Of a stretch of 20,165 nucleotides of DNA, positions 8,652-16,455 are shown in pieces. The DNA is from UBA3263 sp964554335. Its GTDB lineage: Bacteria > Bacteroidota > Bacteroidia > Bacteroidales > Muribaculaceae. The position numbers and the translations under genes are program-made. Under the pieces are notes generated by a model. It had not been told where the DNA came from. It saw only the letters and a list, made by a program, of their open reading frames with translations, and made no database searches. Numbering within the stretch: position 1 is the first letter of the stretch; the number at the start of each line of letters is the position of its first letter. The stretch lies in the NCBI GenBank assembly GCA_964554335.1, contig CAZKOF010000035.1:1-20165 (forward strand), written 5' to 3'.

Positions 8652-9856
8652 AACGGGTTCTGACTTTAACCATACTTGCAGCGGTCGCCCTAATAGCGGC
8701 CGCTCAAACTTTCAGCCTCGACCAATGTCGCGGCAGCCGCATGCCCTACCCCGCGCGCGACAGCGTTGCCGCGCCGGCCGACACTCTGACGCCCGTCATG
8801 ATCTATCACGTCGGACTCCACGGCTCGCGCTACGCGACCTCGGCCGAGCGCTTCCTGACGGTCGAAGGCCACCTGACGGCCCACTCCGACGCCCTCACCC
8901 CGCGGGGCCGACGCCTGCTCGCAATCACACGCCGGGCAATCGAGCTCAGCAATGACCGCTGGGGCGAACTCGACTCGCTGGGGCGCGCCGAGCAGCGCGG
9001 AATCGCCTACCGCCTCTGTATGGCCTTTCCGCAGCTCGTCGTCGACCAACAGGTCACGGCAATCTCGAGCTACGTCGGGCGCTGCGTCGAGTCGATGAAC
9101 GCCTTCACGGGTGTTGTGCGACGTATGCAGTCGGGCCTCGGATCAGTCACTACGGTTTCGGGCAAAGAATACTCTTACCTGATGCGCCCGTTCTCGACCG
9201 ACTCGGCCTACATTGCCTGGACCCGCGAGAAGCCTTATAAAGGCGTGCTCAATGACTACACGGTCAAGATTTCGCCCGCCCGCGCCCTCGTTGGCGAGCT
9301 TATCAGCGGCGCCGGCTATGGCGAAGCCGAAGCCGAAGAACTCGCCTCCGCGGCCTACTACGTAGTTTCCTCGCTCGCGGCAATGGGGCTCGCCGACGCC
9401 GACTCGGCGATGGAGCTGCTGACTCCGGAAGAATATAACGCCCTCTGGCGCATCGACAACCTGCGTCAATACCTCTCGCGCACGCAGACAACAATCTCGT
9501 CCCTACCCGCCGACATCGCCGCCCCGCTGGTAAACAACATGATTCAGGAGGTCGACGATTTTATTGCCGGAAGATCAACAACCACAGTGAGCCTCCATTT
9601 CGGCCACGCCGAGACGCTAATGCCGCTGCTGTCGCTGATGCGCCTGCCGGGATATTACTACCTGACCCACTATTTCGACACGGTTGCCGACCACTGGCAG
9701 ACGTTCAACGTCGTGCCCATGGCCGCCAACATGCAGCTCATTCTCATGCGCTCCACCACCGGACACTACTACGCCCGCATCGACGTCAACGAAGAGCCCG
9801 TGCTGCTTCAACCGTGGCCCCGTCTGCGCGCACGTCTGGCCGCATTGGCAATGTAA
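8648..9856 (+). CDS. Secreted histidine-acid phosphatase-like protein (MINPP/phytase-like) with altered RHG motif
   Basis: This 402-residue protein has a signal peptide (MKRVLTLTILAAVALIAAAQ) and so acts in the periplasm or at the surface. It looks like branch 2 of the histidine phosphatase superfamily, which includes inositol-polyphosphate phosphatases of Bacteroides. The N-terminal motif is GLHGSRYATS (56-65): H58 and R61 are kept, but the first Arg of RHG is Leu57, one base (CTC for CGC) from the consensus. The acid motif HAE (320-322) is intact, as are LTPRGRRLL near 83 and an RCVES segment near 145. Start and pepT stop overlap as ATGA. It may be active with reduced phosphate binding, or may have a changed role; substrate is not predictable. 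Confidence 0.8.
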   Translation: MKRVLTLTILAAVALIAAAQTFSLDQCRGSRMPYPARDSVAAPADTLTPVMIYHVGLHGSRYATSAERFLTVEGHLTAHSDALTPRGRRLLAITRRAIELSNDRWGELDSLGRAEQRGIAYRLCMAFPQLVVDQQVTAISSYVGRCVESMNAFTGVVRRMQSGLGSVTTVSGKEYSYLMRPFSTDSAYIAWTREKPYKGVLNDYTVKISPARALVGELISGAGYGEAEAEELASAAYYVVSSLAAMGLADADSAMELLTPEEYNALWRIDNLRQYLSRTQTTISSLPADIAAPLVNNMIQEVDDFIAGRSTTTVSLHFGHAETLMPLLSLMRLPGYYYLTHYFDTVADHWQTFNVVPMAANMQLILMRSTTGHYYARIDVNEEPVLLQPWPRLRARLAALAM

Positions 9857-9880
9857 CGCCACGCTAAAGTTACGGGCCAG

Positions 9881-9902
9881 AACTTGCCGATATCGGCAAG
9901 TT
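9881..9902. promoter_or_regulatory. Perfect 22-bp palindromic operator
   Basis: AACTTGCCGA (9881-9890), centre TA, and the reverse complement TCGGCAAGTT (9893-9902) make a perfect palindrome over the -33 box of the Fic promoter. The same ten bases recur at 9932-9941. This layout is typical of an autorepressor site, and the downstream protein carries its own N-terminal DNA-binding domain. Confidence 0.75.
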
Positions 9903-9914
9903 TGCGTATATTTG
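9883..9914 (+). promoter_or_regulatory. Promoter of the HTH-Fic gene
   Basis: CTTG (9883-9886), 20 bases and TATATTTG (9907-9914) fit the Bacteroidetes promoter consensus. The -33 box and much of the spacer are covered by the palindrome at 9881-9902, so a protein bound there would block RNA polymerase. Confidence 0.75.
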
Positions 9915-9931
9915 CAACATAAATCCCCGAA

Positions 9932-9941
9932 AACTTGCCGA
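9932..9941 (+). promoter_or_regulatory. Third operator half-site at the Fic start codon
   Basis: AACTTGCCGA here repeats the operator half-site exactly, 51 bases from the first copy and two bases before the ATG at 9944. It may allow a second molecule to bind downstream of the transcription start. Confidence 0.55.
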
Positions 9942-9943
9942 AA

Positions 9944-10834
9944 ATGGAATATATCTCCGTCAAAGAATGGGCCGAACTGCATGGCGTGCCCGACAGAACT
10001 GCCAGAAACTATTGCGCCCATGGCAAAATTGCCGGCGCCTTCCGCGTAGGGAAAACATGGAATATTCCTGTCGAGGCAGAAATCCCGACAAAGAAATCGT
10101 CACGTCAGCCAAGCCCCCTGTTGAAGGCCCTGAGAGAGCAGAAAGAGGGGCGGGTGAAAGGCGGAATATATCACCGCCTGCAGATTGACCTGACATATAA
10201 CTCCAACCACATCGAAGGGAGCAGGCTGACCCACGACCAGACACGCCACATCTTTGAGACCAACACAGTCGGCATTACCGGGTTGCCGGTCAATGTTGAT
10301 GATATCATCGAGACCACCAATCATTTCAGAGCCATTGACTATATCATTGACAACACCGGGGGAAAACTCACGGAAAAGTTGATAAAGACACTTCACCTGA
10401 TCCTGAAGTCAGGCACCTCGGATGAGAGGAAAGGTTGGTTTGCCGCTGGAGAATATAAAAGGCTGCCAAACGAGGTCGGAGGCAACGAAACATCACTGCC
10501 TGAAAATGTACGCTCCGACATGAAGTCACTCTTGCGCGACTACAACTCAAAGGAGGAGATAACGTTTGAGGATATCATTGACTTTCATCAACGCTTCGAG
10601 TCGATACATCCGTTTCAGGATGGCAACGGGCGTGTTGGCCGTCTGATAATGTTTCGCGAACTGCTCAGAAACGGCTACGTTCCTTTCGTCATTACCGACG
10701 AGTTGAAACTTTTCTATTACAACGGATTGCGCAACTGGCCGGCCATAAAAGGATATCTGATCGACACCTGCCTGACCGCTCAGGACAATTTCAAAGTCAT
10801 TCTTCAACGGTTTCGCATACCCTGCGGGGAGTGA
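9944..10834 (+). CDS. Fic-domain AMPylase-like protein with N-terminal helix-turn-helix
   Basis: Fic enzymes transfer AMP or a related group from a nucleotide onto protein side chains. The 296-residue product (ATG at 9944; a TTG at 9935 is the alternative) has the core motif HPFQDGNGRVGR with catalytic H222. The inhibitory helix motif SNHIEG (87-92) precedes the core, which fits class II, where the inhibitory helix is in the same chain. Residues 1-50 (YISVKEWAELHGVPDRTARNY) form an excisionase/MerR-like helix-turn-helix. The upstream palindrome and half-site strongly suggest it regulates itself. No separate antitoxin gene is adjacent. It lies between core operons and ends one base from the convergent DUF3078 gene. 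The target protein is unknown. Confidence 0.9.
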   Translation: MEYISVKEWAELHGVPDRTARNYCAHGKIAGAFRVGKTWNIPVEAEIPTKKSSRQPSPLLKALREQKEGRVKGGIYHRLQIDLTYNSNHIEGSRLTHDQTRHIFETNTVGITGLPVNVDDIIETTNHFRAIDYIIDNTGGKLTEKLIKTLHLILKSGTSDERKGWFAAGEYKRLPNEVGGNETSLPENVRSDMKSLLRDYNSKEEITFEDIIDFHQRFESIHPFQDGNGRVGRLIMFRELLRNGYVPFVITDELKLFYYNGLRNWPAIKGYLIDTCLTAQDNFKVILQRFRIPCGE

Positions 10835-10835
10835 A

Positions 10836-12143
10836 TCAGTGGCTGAGGGTGTAGGAGAAGCCGAGGGAGAATAGCTCGCGGACCTGCATTTTTTTCCAAT
10901 TGGTGGTTTCGTGCATCGAAGTGTCGTAGCGCAAGTCAACGTTGAGGTTGGCCGAGAGCCAGCGGTTGATAGTGAACGCGAACTGGTTCTGCCAGTCATA
11001 TTGATACTTCTCATAGTCGGTGAAAAAGAAGATTCGCGACTTCCAGCTGACGTTGTAGCAAATTTTCCACTCCCAGTTCGCCTCGAAGTTGGAACCTATC
11101 TGACTCAATCCCTTATGGCCCTTTTCGAGTCCCTGGGCAACTTCATCGACTTCTTCGTCAATAACGGTTTTTAGGTTATAAGAGAGGGGGGATATTGAAA
11201 GACTCAGGTTGAACTTGTCGTTCTTTGTCTTGAGGTTATATGTCATACCGATACCGAGGTTGAATTCGCCGGGCGACATGAATGAGGCCGTACGCGTTTC
11301 GGTTCCCCGCTTATAGCCGTGGAAAATCGGGGTTTTAATGGTTCCCTGGACTGAATAGTACCAATTATATATCGCCTTATAACCGAATTTGGAGTTAATC
11401 TGGAGGAAGTTCTCGGTCAGCGAGTACGGGCGGAACTCATCGTCGGGCGTGGAGGTCATCACCGTGCGCCACTGGAAGAAGTTCTCAAACAACAGATTGG
11501 GATGAAACTTCGTGTTGAGCTTCGACTCGTACTTAAAGTCGGCCAGGAGGTTGAGCGAGTTATTGCCGCCCTGATACCAGTTGGGGCTCACAAAAGCCTG
11601 GGAGAATTGGAGCAACACGTTGAACTTATTGAGCCAATGATGCTTGCGCACCTCCTGCTGGGTTTCGATTGCGGCCACTTTATCGACCGTCACGGCGCCG
11701 GGCACGGCACCGATTTCCTCGAAAATCGTTGCTGCGGTAATGGGGTCGGCCTTTGCAACATACTGCTTCGGAGGCGCGGCCATGGTTTCGATGTTATACG
11801 GAACCTGCCAGAGGGCATTGATTGCGTGAGTCTGCATCAGACGATTGGCATAGAGGCGCGAGCGCATGGCTCCGACAAGCCAATCCGGCAAATAGTCATC
11901 ATCGACGGAAAAAGAGAACATCTCCTGCTCGGAGGGAAGCGAGAGATCATAGCCGGTATAGACTGCCGGAAGGAAGACAACGGCGGGGAGGTCATCGACA
12001 ATCACCTCGGGACCAATCGTATCGGTTGCGGCGAGCAAAGAGTCGGACACCGACTCCTGACCGAAAATTTCTGCCGGAGTCTGAGCCTGCGATACAAGCC
12101 CGAAAAGCGGGAACGCAAAGGTTATGAGCAGGGTTTTCAACAT
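10836..12143 (-). CDS. DUF3078 family outer-membrane beta-barrel protein
   Basis: The 435-residue product has a signal peptide (MLKTLLITFAFPLFG, likely cut after AQA near residue 20). A low-complexity acidic stretch and linker run to about 170. The rest is rich in alternating aromatic strands (for example FSQAFVSPNWYQGGNNS, then YSVQGTIKTPIFHGYKRG) and ends in an outer-membrane-like SLGFSYTLSH. This is the pattern of DUF3078, a Bacteroidetes family with no assigned function, probably a barrel in the outer membrane. It has its own promoter facing away from phoH, and its stop codon is one base from the Fic stop. Function is not inferred. Confidence 0.85.
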   Translation of the reverse strand: MLKTLLITFAFPLFGLVSQAQTPAEIFGQESVSDSLLAATDTIGPEVIVDDLPAVVFLPAVYTGYDLSLPSEQEMFSFSVDDDYLPDWLVGAMRSRLYANRLMQTHAINALWQVPYNIETMAAPPKQYVAKADPITAATIFEEIGAVPGAVTVDKVAAIETQQEVRKHHWLNKFNVLLQFSQAFVSPNWYQGGNNSLNLLADFKYESKLNTKFHPNLLFENFFQWRTVMTSTPDDEFRPYSLTENFLQINSKFGYKAIYNWYYSVQGTIKTPIFHGYKRGTETRTASFMSPGEFNLGIGMTYNLKTKNDKFNLSLSISPLSYNLKTVIDEEVDEVAQGLEKGHKGLSQIGSNFEANWEWKICYNVSWKSRIFFFTDYEKYQYDWQNQFAFTINRWLSANLNVDLRYDTSMHETTNWKKMQVRELFSLGFSYTLSH

Positions 12144-12171
12144 AATGAATTCAAATATGACGAATTTTTTG

Positions 12172-12204
12172 CAAAGTTACGAAATTTTCCTCTAATTTGC
12201 CCAA
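12172..12204 (-). promoter_or_regulatory. Promoter of the DUF3078 gene
   Basis: TAACTTTG (complement of 12172-12179) is a good -7 box. A TTG (complement of 12202-12204) lies 22 bases upstream, slightly far for the -33 element. The leader would be about 22 bases. Confidence 0.6.
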
Positions 12205-12240
12205 CAATGCCGCCCAAAGCTAACATTTGGCGCCGCCGAG

Positions 12241-12271
12241 TTGTTAGATAGCTGAAATTTTACTAATTTTG
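12241..12271 (+). promoter_or_regulatory. Promoter of the phoH-purC-menG operon
   Basis: TTG (12241-12243), 20 bases, then TAATTTTG (12264-12271) fit the Bacteroidetes consensus. The start codon at 12280 is only eight bases after the -7 box, so the leader is nearly absent. Confidence 0.65.
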
Positions 12272-12279
12272 CAACCACA

Positions 12280-13266
12280 ATGATTGAGCGGATAATAATC
12301 ATCGACAGAGCCGACCCAGTGAGTTTCTATGGAATCAACAATTCCAACATGCAGCTCATCAAGAACCTGCACCCCAAACTGCGCATTGCTGCCCGCGGGT
12401 CAGTCATGAAAGTAATCGGCGAGGACAGTGAAACCGAGGCTTTCGAAAAGACAATTCACGAACTCGAAGAACACTGCGCAAAATATAACAAGCTCACCGA
12501 AGAGAATATCCTCGACATCATCCACGGTTGCGAGCCCTCGGAAATCAAAGGCGACGAAGCGATAATCTATGGTGTCACAGGCAAACCCATTCAGACACGC
12601 ACACCCCATCAGCGCGACTTGGTCAAGGCCTTTACGTCCAACGACCTGGTCTTCGCCCTCGGTCCGGCAGGCACCGGCAAGACTTATATTGCCATAGCCC
12701 TGGCGGTGCGCGCGCTGAAAAACAAAGAGGTCCGCAAAATCATCCTGTCGCGTCCGGCGGTTGAAGCCGGCGAGAAACTCGGCTTTCTTCCCGGCGACAT
12801 GAAAGACAAAATCGACCCCTACCTTCAGCCGTTGTATGACGCCCTCGAAGACATGATTCCGGCGGCAAAGCTGAAAGAATACATGGAAACGAAGGTCATC
12901 CAGATCGCACCGCTGGCATTCATGCGCGGACGCACGCTCTCGGACGCAGTCATAGTTCTCGACGAGGCGCAGAACACGACCACCCACCAGATAAAGATGT
13001 TTCTTACGCGCCCGGGAATGAACGCCAAGATGATAATCACGGGCGACATCACGCAGATTGACCTGCCGCGGACCCAATGTTCCGGACTGATACGCGCTCT
13101 GAACGTATTGCGCGGAATTGAAGGCATAGGTCGCGTCGAGTTCGACAAAAAAGACATTGTCCGCGCAAAACTCGTGCAGCGGATTGTTGAAGCATACGAA
13201 AAATACGATAAGTCGGTAAAATCGGGCACATCCGACGAAGCCGACACGTCAGACATAACCCAATAA
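12280..13266 (+). CDS. PhoH-like ATPase (YbeZ type)
   Basis: This 328-residue cytoplasmic P-loop NTPase has an N-terminal RNA-binding-like (KH-type) region (about 10-85), Walker A GPAGTGKT (128-135) and Walker B VIVLDEAQN (224-232), followed by the TGDITQIDLP sensor segment. The family is linked to RNA metabolism and ribosome maturation together with YbeY, though the biochemical role is not settled. The length agrees with family members. The C-terminal 25 residues are charged and poorly conserved. purC follows after 12 bases, so it leads the phoH-purC-menG run; this order is familiar in Bacteroidales. Confidence 0.93.
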   Translation: MIERIIIIDRADPVSFYGINNSNMQLIKNLHPKLRIAARGSVMKVIGEDSETEAFEKTIHELEEHCAKYNKLTEENILDIIHGCEPSEIKGDEAIIYGVTGKPIQTRTPHQRDLVKAFTSNDLVFALGPAGTGKTYIAIALAVRALKNKEVRKIILSRPAVEAGEKLGFLPGDMKDKIDPYLQPLYDALEDMIPAAKLKEYMETKVIQIAPLAFMRGRTLSDAVIVLDEAQNTTTHQIKMFLTRPGMNAKMIITGDITQIDLPRTQCSGLIRALNVLRGIEGIGRVEFDKKDIVRAKLVQRIVEAYEKYDKSVKSGTSDEADTSDITQ

Positions 13267-13278
13267 CCTCACATTTCA

Positions 13279-14232
13279 ATGTCCACCACACTCTTAACCA
13301 CTGACTTCAACTTCCCCGGCCAGCAGAGCGTATATCACGGCAAGGTCCGCGACGTCTACGCAATTGCCCCCGACACCCTCGTCATGATCGCAACCGACCG
13401 CATCTCGGCGTTCGACGTGGTGCTACCCAAAGGCATCCCCTACAAGGGCCAGATACTCAACCAGATTGCGACATATTTCCTTGACGCCACGGCCGACATC
13501 GTGCCCAACTGGAAGCTCGCCACTCCGGACCCCATGGTGACCGTTGGCCGCAAAGCCGAAGGCCTGCGCGTTGAGATGATTATCCGCGGCTACCTCACCG
13601 GCTCCGCATGGCGCGAATATGCCGCCGGCGCCCGCGAGCTCTGCGGAGTGAAGCTCCCCGAGGGCATGAAGGAGAACCAAAAGTTCCCCGAACCGATAAT
13701 CACCCCGACGACAAAAGCCGACGCCGGCCACGACGAGAACATCTCGAAAGAGGAAATCATCCGTCAGGGTCTGGTCAGCGCCGAACATTACGCAAAGGTC
13801 GAGGAGTACACCCGCGTTCTCTTTGCCCGCGGCTCGCAGATGGCCGCCGAAAAAGGCCTGATCTTGGTCGACACGAAATATGAGTTCGGCATCGTTGACG
13901 GCAAGGTAATCCTCATCGACGAAATCCACACCCCCGACTCCTCGCGCTACTTCTATGCCGAGGGCTATGAGGAGCGTTTCGCCAAAGGCGAACCCCAGCG
14001 CCAGCTCAGCAAGGAGTTCGTGCGCCAATGGCTCATCGAACACGACTTCATGGGAAAAGCCGGCCAGACCGTACCCGAAATGACCCCCGGATTCGTCGAC
14101 TCAGTCAGCCGGCGCTACATCGAGCTATATGAGCACATCACGGGCCGCACCTTCCAACCCGCTGCCGAAGAGAACCTCGAGCAGCGCATCGAAGCCAACG
14201 TTATTGACTGCCTTAACCGACTGAATGCCTGA
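13279..14232 (+). CDS. purC: Phosphoribosylaminoimidazole-succinocarboxamide (SAICAR) synthase
   Basis: PurC joins CAIR and aspartate with ATP to make SAICAR in purine synthesis, in the cytoplasm. The 317-residue length is the longer form seen in Bacteroidetes and yeast-like PurC. Family segments are clear: GKVRDVY (21-27), TDRISAFDVVLPKG (39 on), RGYLTGSAWREY (103 on), ITPTTKAD and DTKYEFG. It sits 12 bases after phoH and overlaps menG by eight bases, so the three are probably one transcript. Confidence 0.96.
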   Translation: MSTTLLTTDFNFPGQQSVYHGKVRDVYAIAPDTLVMIATDRISAFDVVLPKGIPYKGQILNQIATYFLDATADIVPNWKLATPDPMVTVGRKAEGLRVEMIIRGYLTGSAWREYAAGARELCGVKLPEGMKENQKFPEPIITPTTKADAGHDENISKEEIIRQGLVSAEHYAKVEEYTRVLFARGSQMAAEKGLILVDTKYEFGIVDGKVILIDEIHTPDSSRYFYAEGYEERFAKGEPQRQLSKEFVRQWLIEHDFMGKAGQTVPEMTPGFVDSVSRRYIELYEHITGRTFQPAAEENLEQRIEANVIDCLNRLNA

Positions 14233-14977
14233 GGTAGAGAAAATAACCCCCTACGGGTCCGAGGCCCCGAAAGAGCGCCAGGTCGAACAAATGTTCGACT
14301 CCATCGCTCCGGCCTATGACCTGATGAACCGCGCAATGACCTTCGGCATTGACCGCCTCTGGCGGTCAACCGCCGTCGGGATGCTGCGCGACCGCGCCCC
14401 CGAAAAGATTCTGGACGTCGCTACCGGCACGGGAGACCTCGCCATCATGCTCGCGCGCAAAATCAACGGCGCCAGCATTACCGGAGTGGACCTCAGCACG
14501 GGGATGCTCGCCGTCGGGCGCGAAAAAGTCAGAAAAGCGAACCTCGGGCAGCGAATCGAATTCCTGCCTGCCGACTGCCTGGCCCTACCCTTTGCCGACG
14601 CCTCGTTCGACTGCATCACGGTTGCCTACGGAGTCCGCAACTTTGCGGACCTCGAGGCCGGATATCGCGAAATGAGGCGCGTGCTCAAACCCGGCGGCAT
14701 GCTCTGCGTCATCGAGTTGTCAACCCCGGTAAACCCCGTTATCAAGCCGCTCTACCGCTTCTATACGCGGGCAATAATCCCTGCCGTCGGGCGCATTGTC
14801 AGCAAAGACGCGCGCGCCTATAGCTACCTGCCCGAGAGCATCGCGGCGGTTGCGCAGCGCGACGACATGTGCCGGTTGATGAGCCGCGCCGGGTTTGCCG
14901 ACACCCGCTATAGAGCGCTGACCTTCGGCGTCTGCTGCATATATACCGGAAAGGTAGCAAAAACAGGGGGAAAATGA
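14225..14977 (+). CDS. menG: Demethylmenaquinone methyltransferase (MenG/UbiE)
   Basis: This 250-residue SAM-dependent enzyme makes the last C-methylation of menaquinone, the quinone expected in an anaerobic Bacteroidales respiratory chain; the substrate is membrane-bound, the enzyme soluble or peripheral. Visible are the UbiE signature FDSIAPAYDLMNRAMTFG near 24, SAM motif I LDVATGTGD (63-71), the acidic VDLSTGML, and YGVRNFADLEAG. It overlaps purC by eight bases, and its own short distance to the next gene ends in a palindrome. The menaquinone choice over ubiquinone is inferred from the taxon. Confidence 0.95.
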   Translation: MPEVEKITPYGSEAPKERQVEQMFDSIAPAYDLMNRAMTFGIDRLWRSTAVGMLRDRAPEKILDVATGTGDLAIMLARKINGASITGVDLSTGMLAVGREKVRKANLGQRIEFLPADCLALPFADASFDCITVAYGVRNFADLEAGYREMRRVLKPGGMLCVIELSTPVNPVIKPLYRFYTRAIIPAVGRIVSKDARAYSYLPESIAAVAQRDDMCRLMSRAGFADTRYRALTFGVCCIYTGKVAKTGGK

Positions 14978-15007
14978 AAAATGAAAAGATTGCTGCAGAG
15001 CAGCTCG

Positions 15008-15105
15008 GAGGCGCGTAGCGTCGATAACTATATGTAGCCCCGGGCTGCGACCGCTGACGCGGCCATTGCCCGGGGCTAATAATGGTTGGCGGCGCGATGC
15101 GCCTC
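15008..15105. repeat. Nested palindrome downstream of menG (REP-like candidate)
   Basis: Three nested inverted pairs share one centre: GAGGCGC/GCGCCTC (15008-15014 and 15099-15105), TAGCCCCGGGC/GCCCGGGGCTA (15035-15045 and 15068-15078), and CCGC/GCGG (15051-15054 and 15059-15062). No T-run follows the main stem. It may be a dispersed REP-type element or a folded 3' end rather than an ordinary terminator. Confidence 0.65.
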
Positions 15106-15132
15106 ATGGTTGCTTTGGCGGCAGCGCTCAAA

Positions 15133-15394
15133 TTATTTTCGGGGAAAGAGAGAGGCGATGATGACCACGGCGGCAAGAGCGATTGCGAACCACAACCCGA
15201 GCGTGGCGTCGATGCCGTTCTGTTCCAGAATCAGCGCCGATAACGCGAAAGCATAGGGAAACATCAGGTCGCGAAGCTCAATGCGGCAGCACTGCATCCA
15301 CGTTGCGCACTTATCTTTGAACACCAGTCCCCAGACCATTCCCAAAAGAGCAACAACTCCAACAATAACAGACACATAGAGCACCACCTGATTC
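15133..15394 (-). pseudogene. Small membrane protein gene beheaded by the IS
   Basis: About 86 codons remain (from NQVVLYVSVIVGVVALLG to ASLFPRK), with two to three hydrophobic helices and a KDKCATWMQCC segment. The reading frame runs unbroken into the IS end, where a TTG at 15444 or an ATG in the terminal repeat could give a chimeric start of about 17 IS-derived residues. The native start is missing, and the DNA on the far side of the IS does not continue the gene. It may still be expressed as a fusion. The family was not recognised. Confidence 0.6.
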
Positions 15395-15451
15395 CGGGTC
15401 AGCGGACAGAAGCAGTTGGTAACACACATCTTCGACGTGGTCAACTGTAAA
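15395..15451. repeat. Left 57-bp terminal inverted repeat of the IS
   Basis: Matches the reverse complement of 16824-16880 with one mismatch (A at 15414 here). The transposase stop codon (15441-15443) lies inside it. Confidence 0.9.
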
Positions 15452-16430
15452 GTTTCGATAGGCGGTACATGAAGAATTTTATGTCTCCGACACCGCGGAA
15501 CTGCGTGCGGAACGTCTTTATCTTGGCGTTGAAGGATTCTGCCGATGCGTTTGTCAGCCTCTGTTCGAAGTAATTGATTATGGTTGTGTTGTGATTTTCA
15601 AAAGTTTCAAGCACTTTGTTGAACTCGCGGTTATCGAGCTTCTCGACATCGTTATACCACCTTGCCAGATTAAGCCTTGCCTCATCGGGTATGGACTTTT
15701 TGTTGAATATGTCAACCAGGCCAAGGTATAGGGAGTAGGCTTTTTCCTGATCCGGGAACTTTTCAAAAAGTATTTTGGCTCTGATTGATTGTTGCTCATT
15801 CCATTTTGACTTATGCTTGAGAATGACATGACGGCTGCGGGCCATTATCTGCGGCATGGTCTCCCCATTTTCCATAAGGCATGGCGCCCATTGCACCGGT
15901 AAATCACGTTCTTGACTGTTGCGGCAGGCCTTACGTTTTGCCCGATGCTCTTTAATCGCTTTATTCTCTTGGTCAAGCACCTCCCAGCGGTGGCGGATAC
16001 GCAGTTGATCAACCGCCTCGGACATCAGCTGCTGTACATGGAAGCGGTCGTTCACCAACTTCGCTGCGGGGAATGCCGTCCTGACAGTCAACATCATAGC
16101 CGAAGACAAATCCGTTGTTACCGTCTTGACTTCCAGCCGTTTCTTTAAGGGAATTTTCTTCAGGATGCTACTGACCACCTCCGAGGCCACCCCCTTGACC
16201 ATGGCGGCAAGCGCGCCTTTGCGGCCATGGGCGGCCTTGTTCGTCACTATCGTGTAGACATCGCCATTGCTAAGACACGTCTCATCAAGACTCATATCCG
16301 GACCGATGTTGGCGGGGAAAAGGACATACTTTTCGGCATGCTCCAGTTGATTCCAACTGCGGTAGTCGCTCAGCTTCTCCTTATACTGCTTGCGCAAGGT
16401 CTGTCCGTTCACACCGTTGCGCTCTCCCAA
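15441..16430 (-). CDS. ISAon1-type transposase, catalytic frame (OrfB)
   Basis: The catalytic DDE part of the transposase shows SLDET (D49), NDRFHVQQL (D128) and NASAESFNAKIK (E298), the ISL3-like signature, with residues numbered from a TTG at 16430. The frame is open further upstream and reads KREIDTTPVSIKVLGERNGVNG from position 16469, a likely helix-turn-helix, so the true protein is most likely a frameshift fusion with the upstream frame rather than a TTG start. All catalytic residues are present and there are no stops, so the IS may be active. The stop codon lies in the left terminal repeat. Confidence 0.88.
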   Translation of the reverse strand: MGERNGVNGQTLRKQYKEKLSDYRSWNQLEHAEKYVLFPANIGPDMSLDETCLSNGDVYTIVTNKAAHGRKGALAAMVKGVASEVVSSILKKIPLKKRLEVKTVTTDLSSAMMLTVRTAFPAAKLVNDRFHVQQLMSEAVDQLRIRHRWEVLDQENKAIKEHRAKRKACRNSQERDLPVQWAPCLMENGETMPQIMARSRHVILKHKSKWNEQQSIRAKILFEKFPDQEKAYSLYLGLVDIFNKKSIPDEARLNLARWYNDVEKLDNREFNKVLETFENHNTTIINYFEQRLTNASAESFNAKIKTFRTQFRGVGDIKFFMYRLSKLYS

Positions 16431-16455
16431 TACCTTGATACTTACTGGTGTGGTG

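Noticed and set aside
11502..12251. Plus-strand open frame of 249 codons opposite the DUF3078 gene
   Set aside because: Composition looks like a reverse-frame reading of a beta-barrel gene; the DUF3078 frame has a signal peptide, promoter and family features.
12400..13077. Long minus-strand open frame opposite phoH (and similar ones at 5963-6586, 7893-8564, 13423-14043)
   Set aside because: They lie fully inside well-supported genes, have no recognisable motifs and arise from GC-rich codon use on the other strand.
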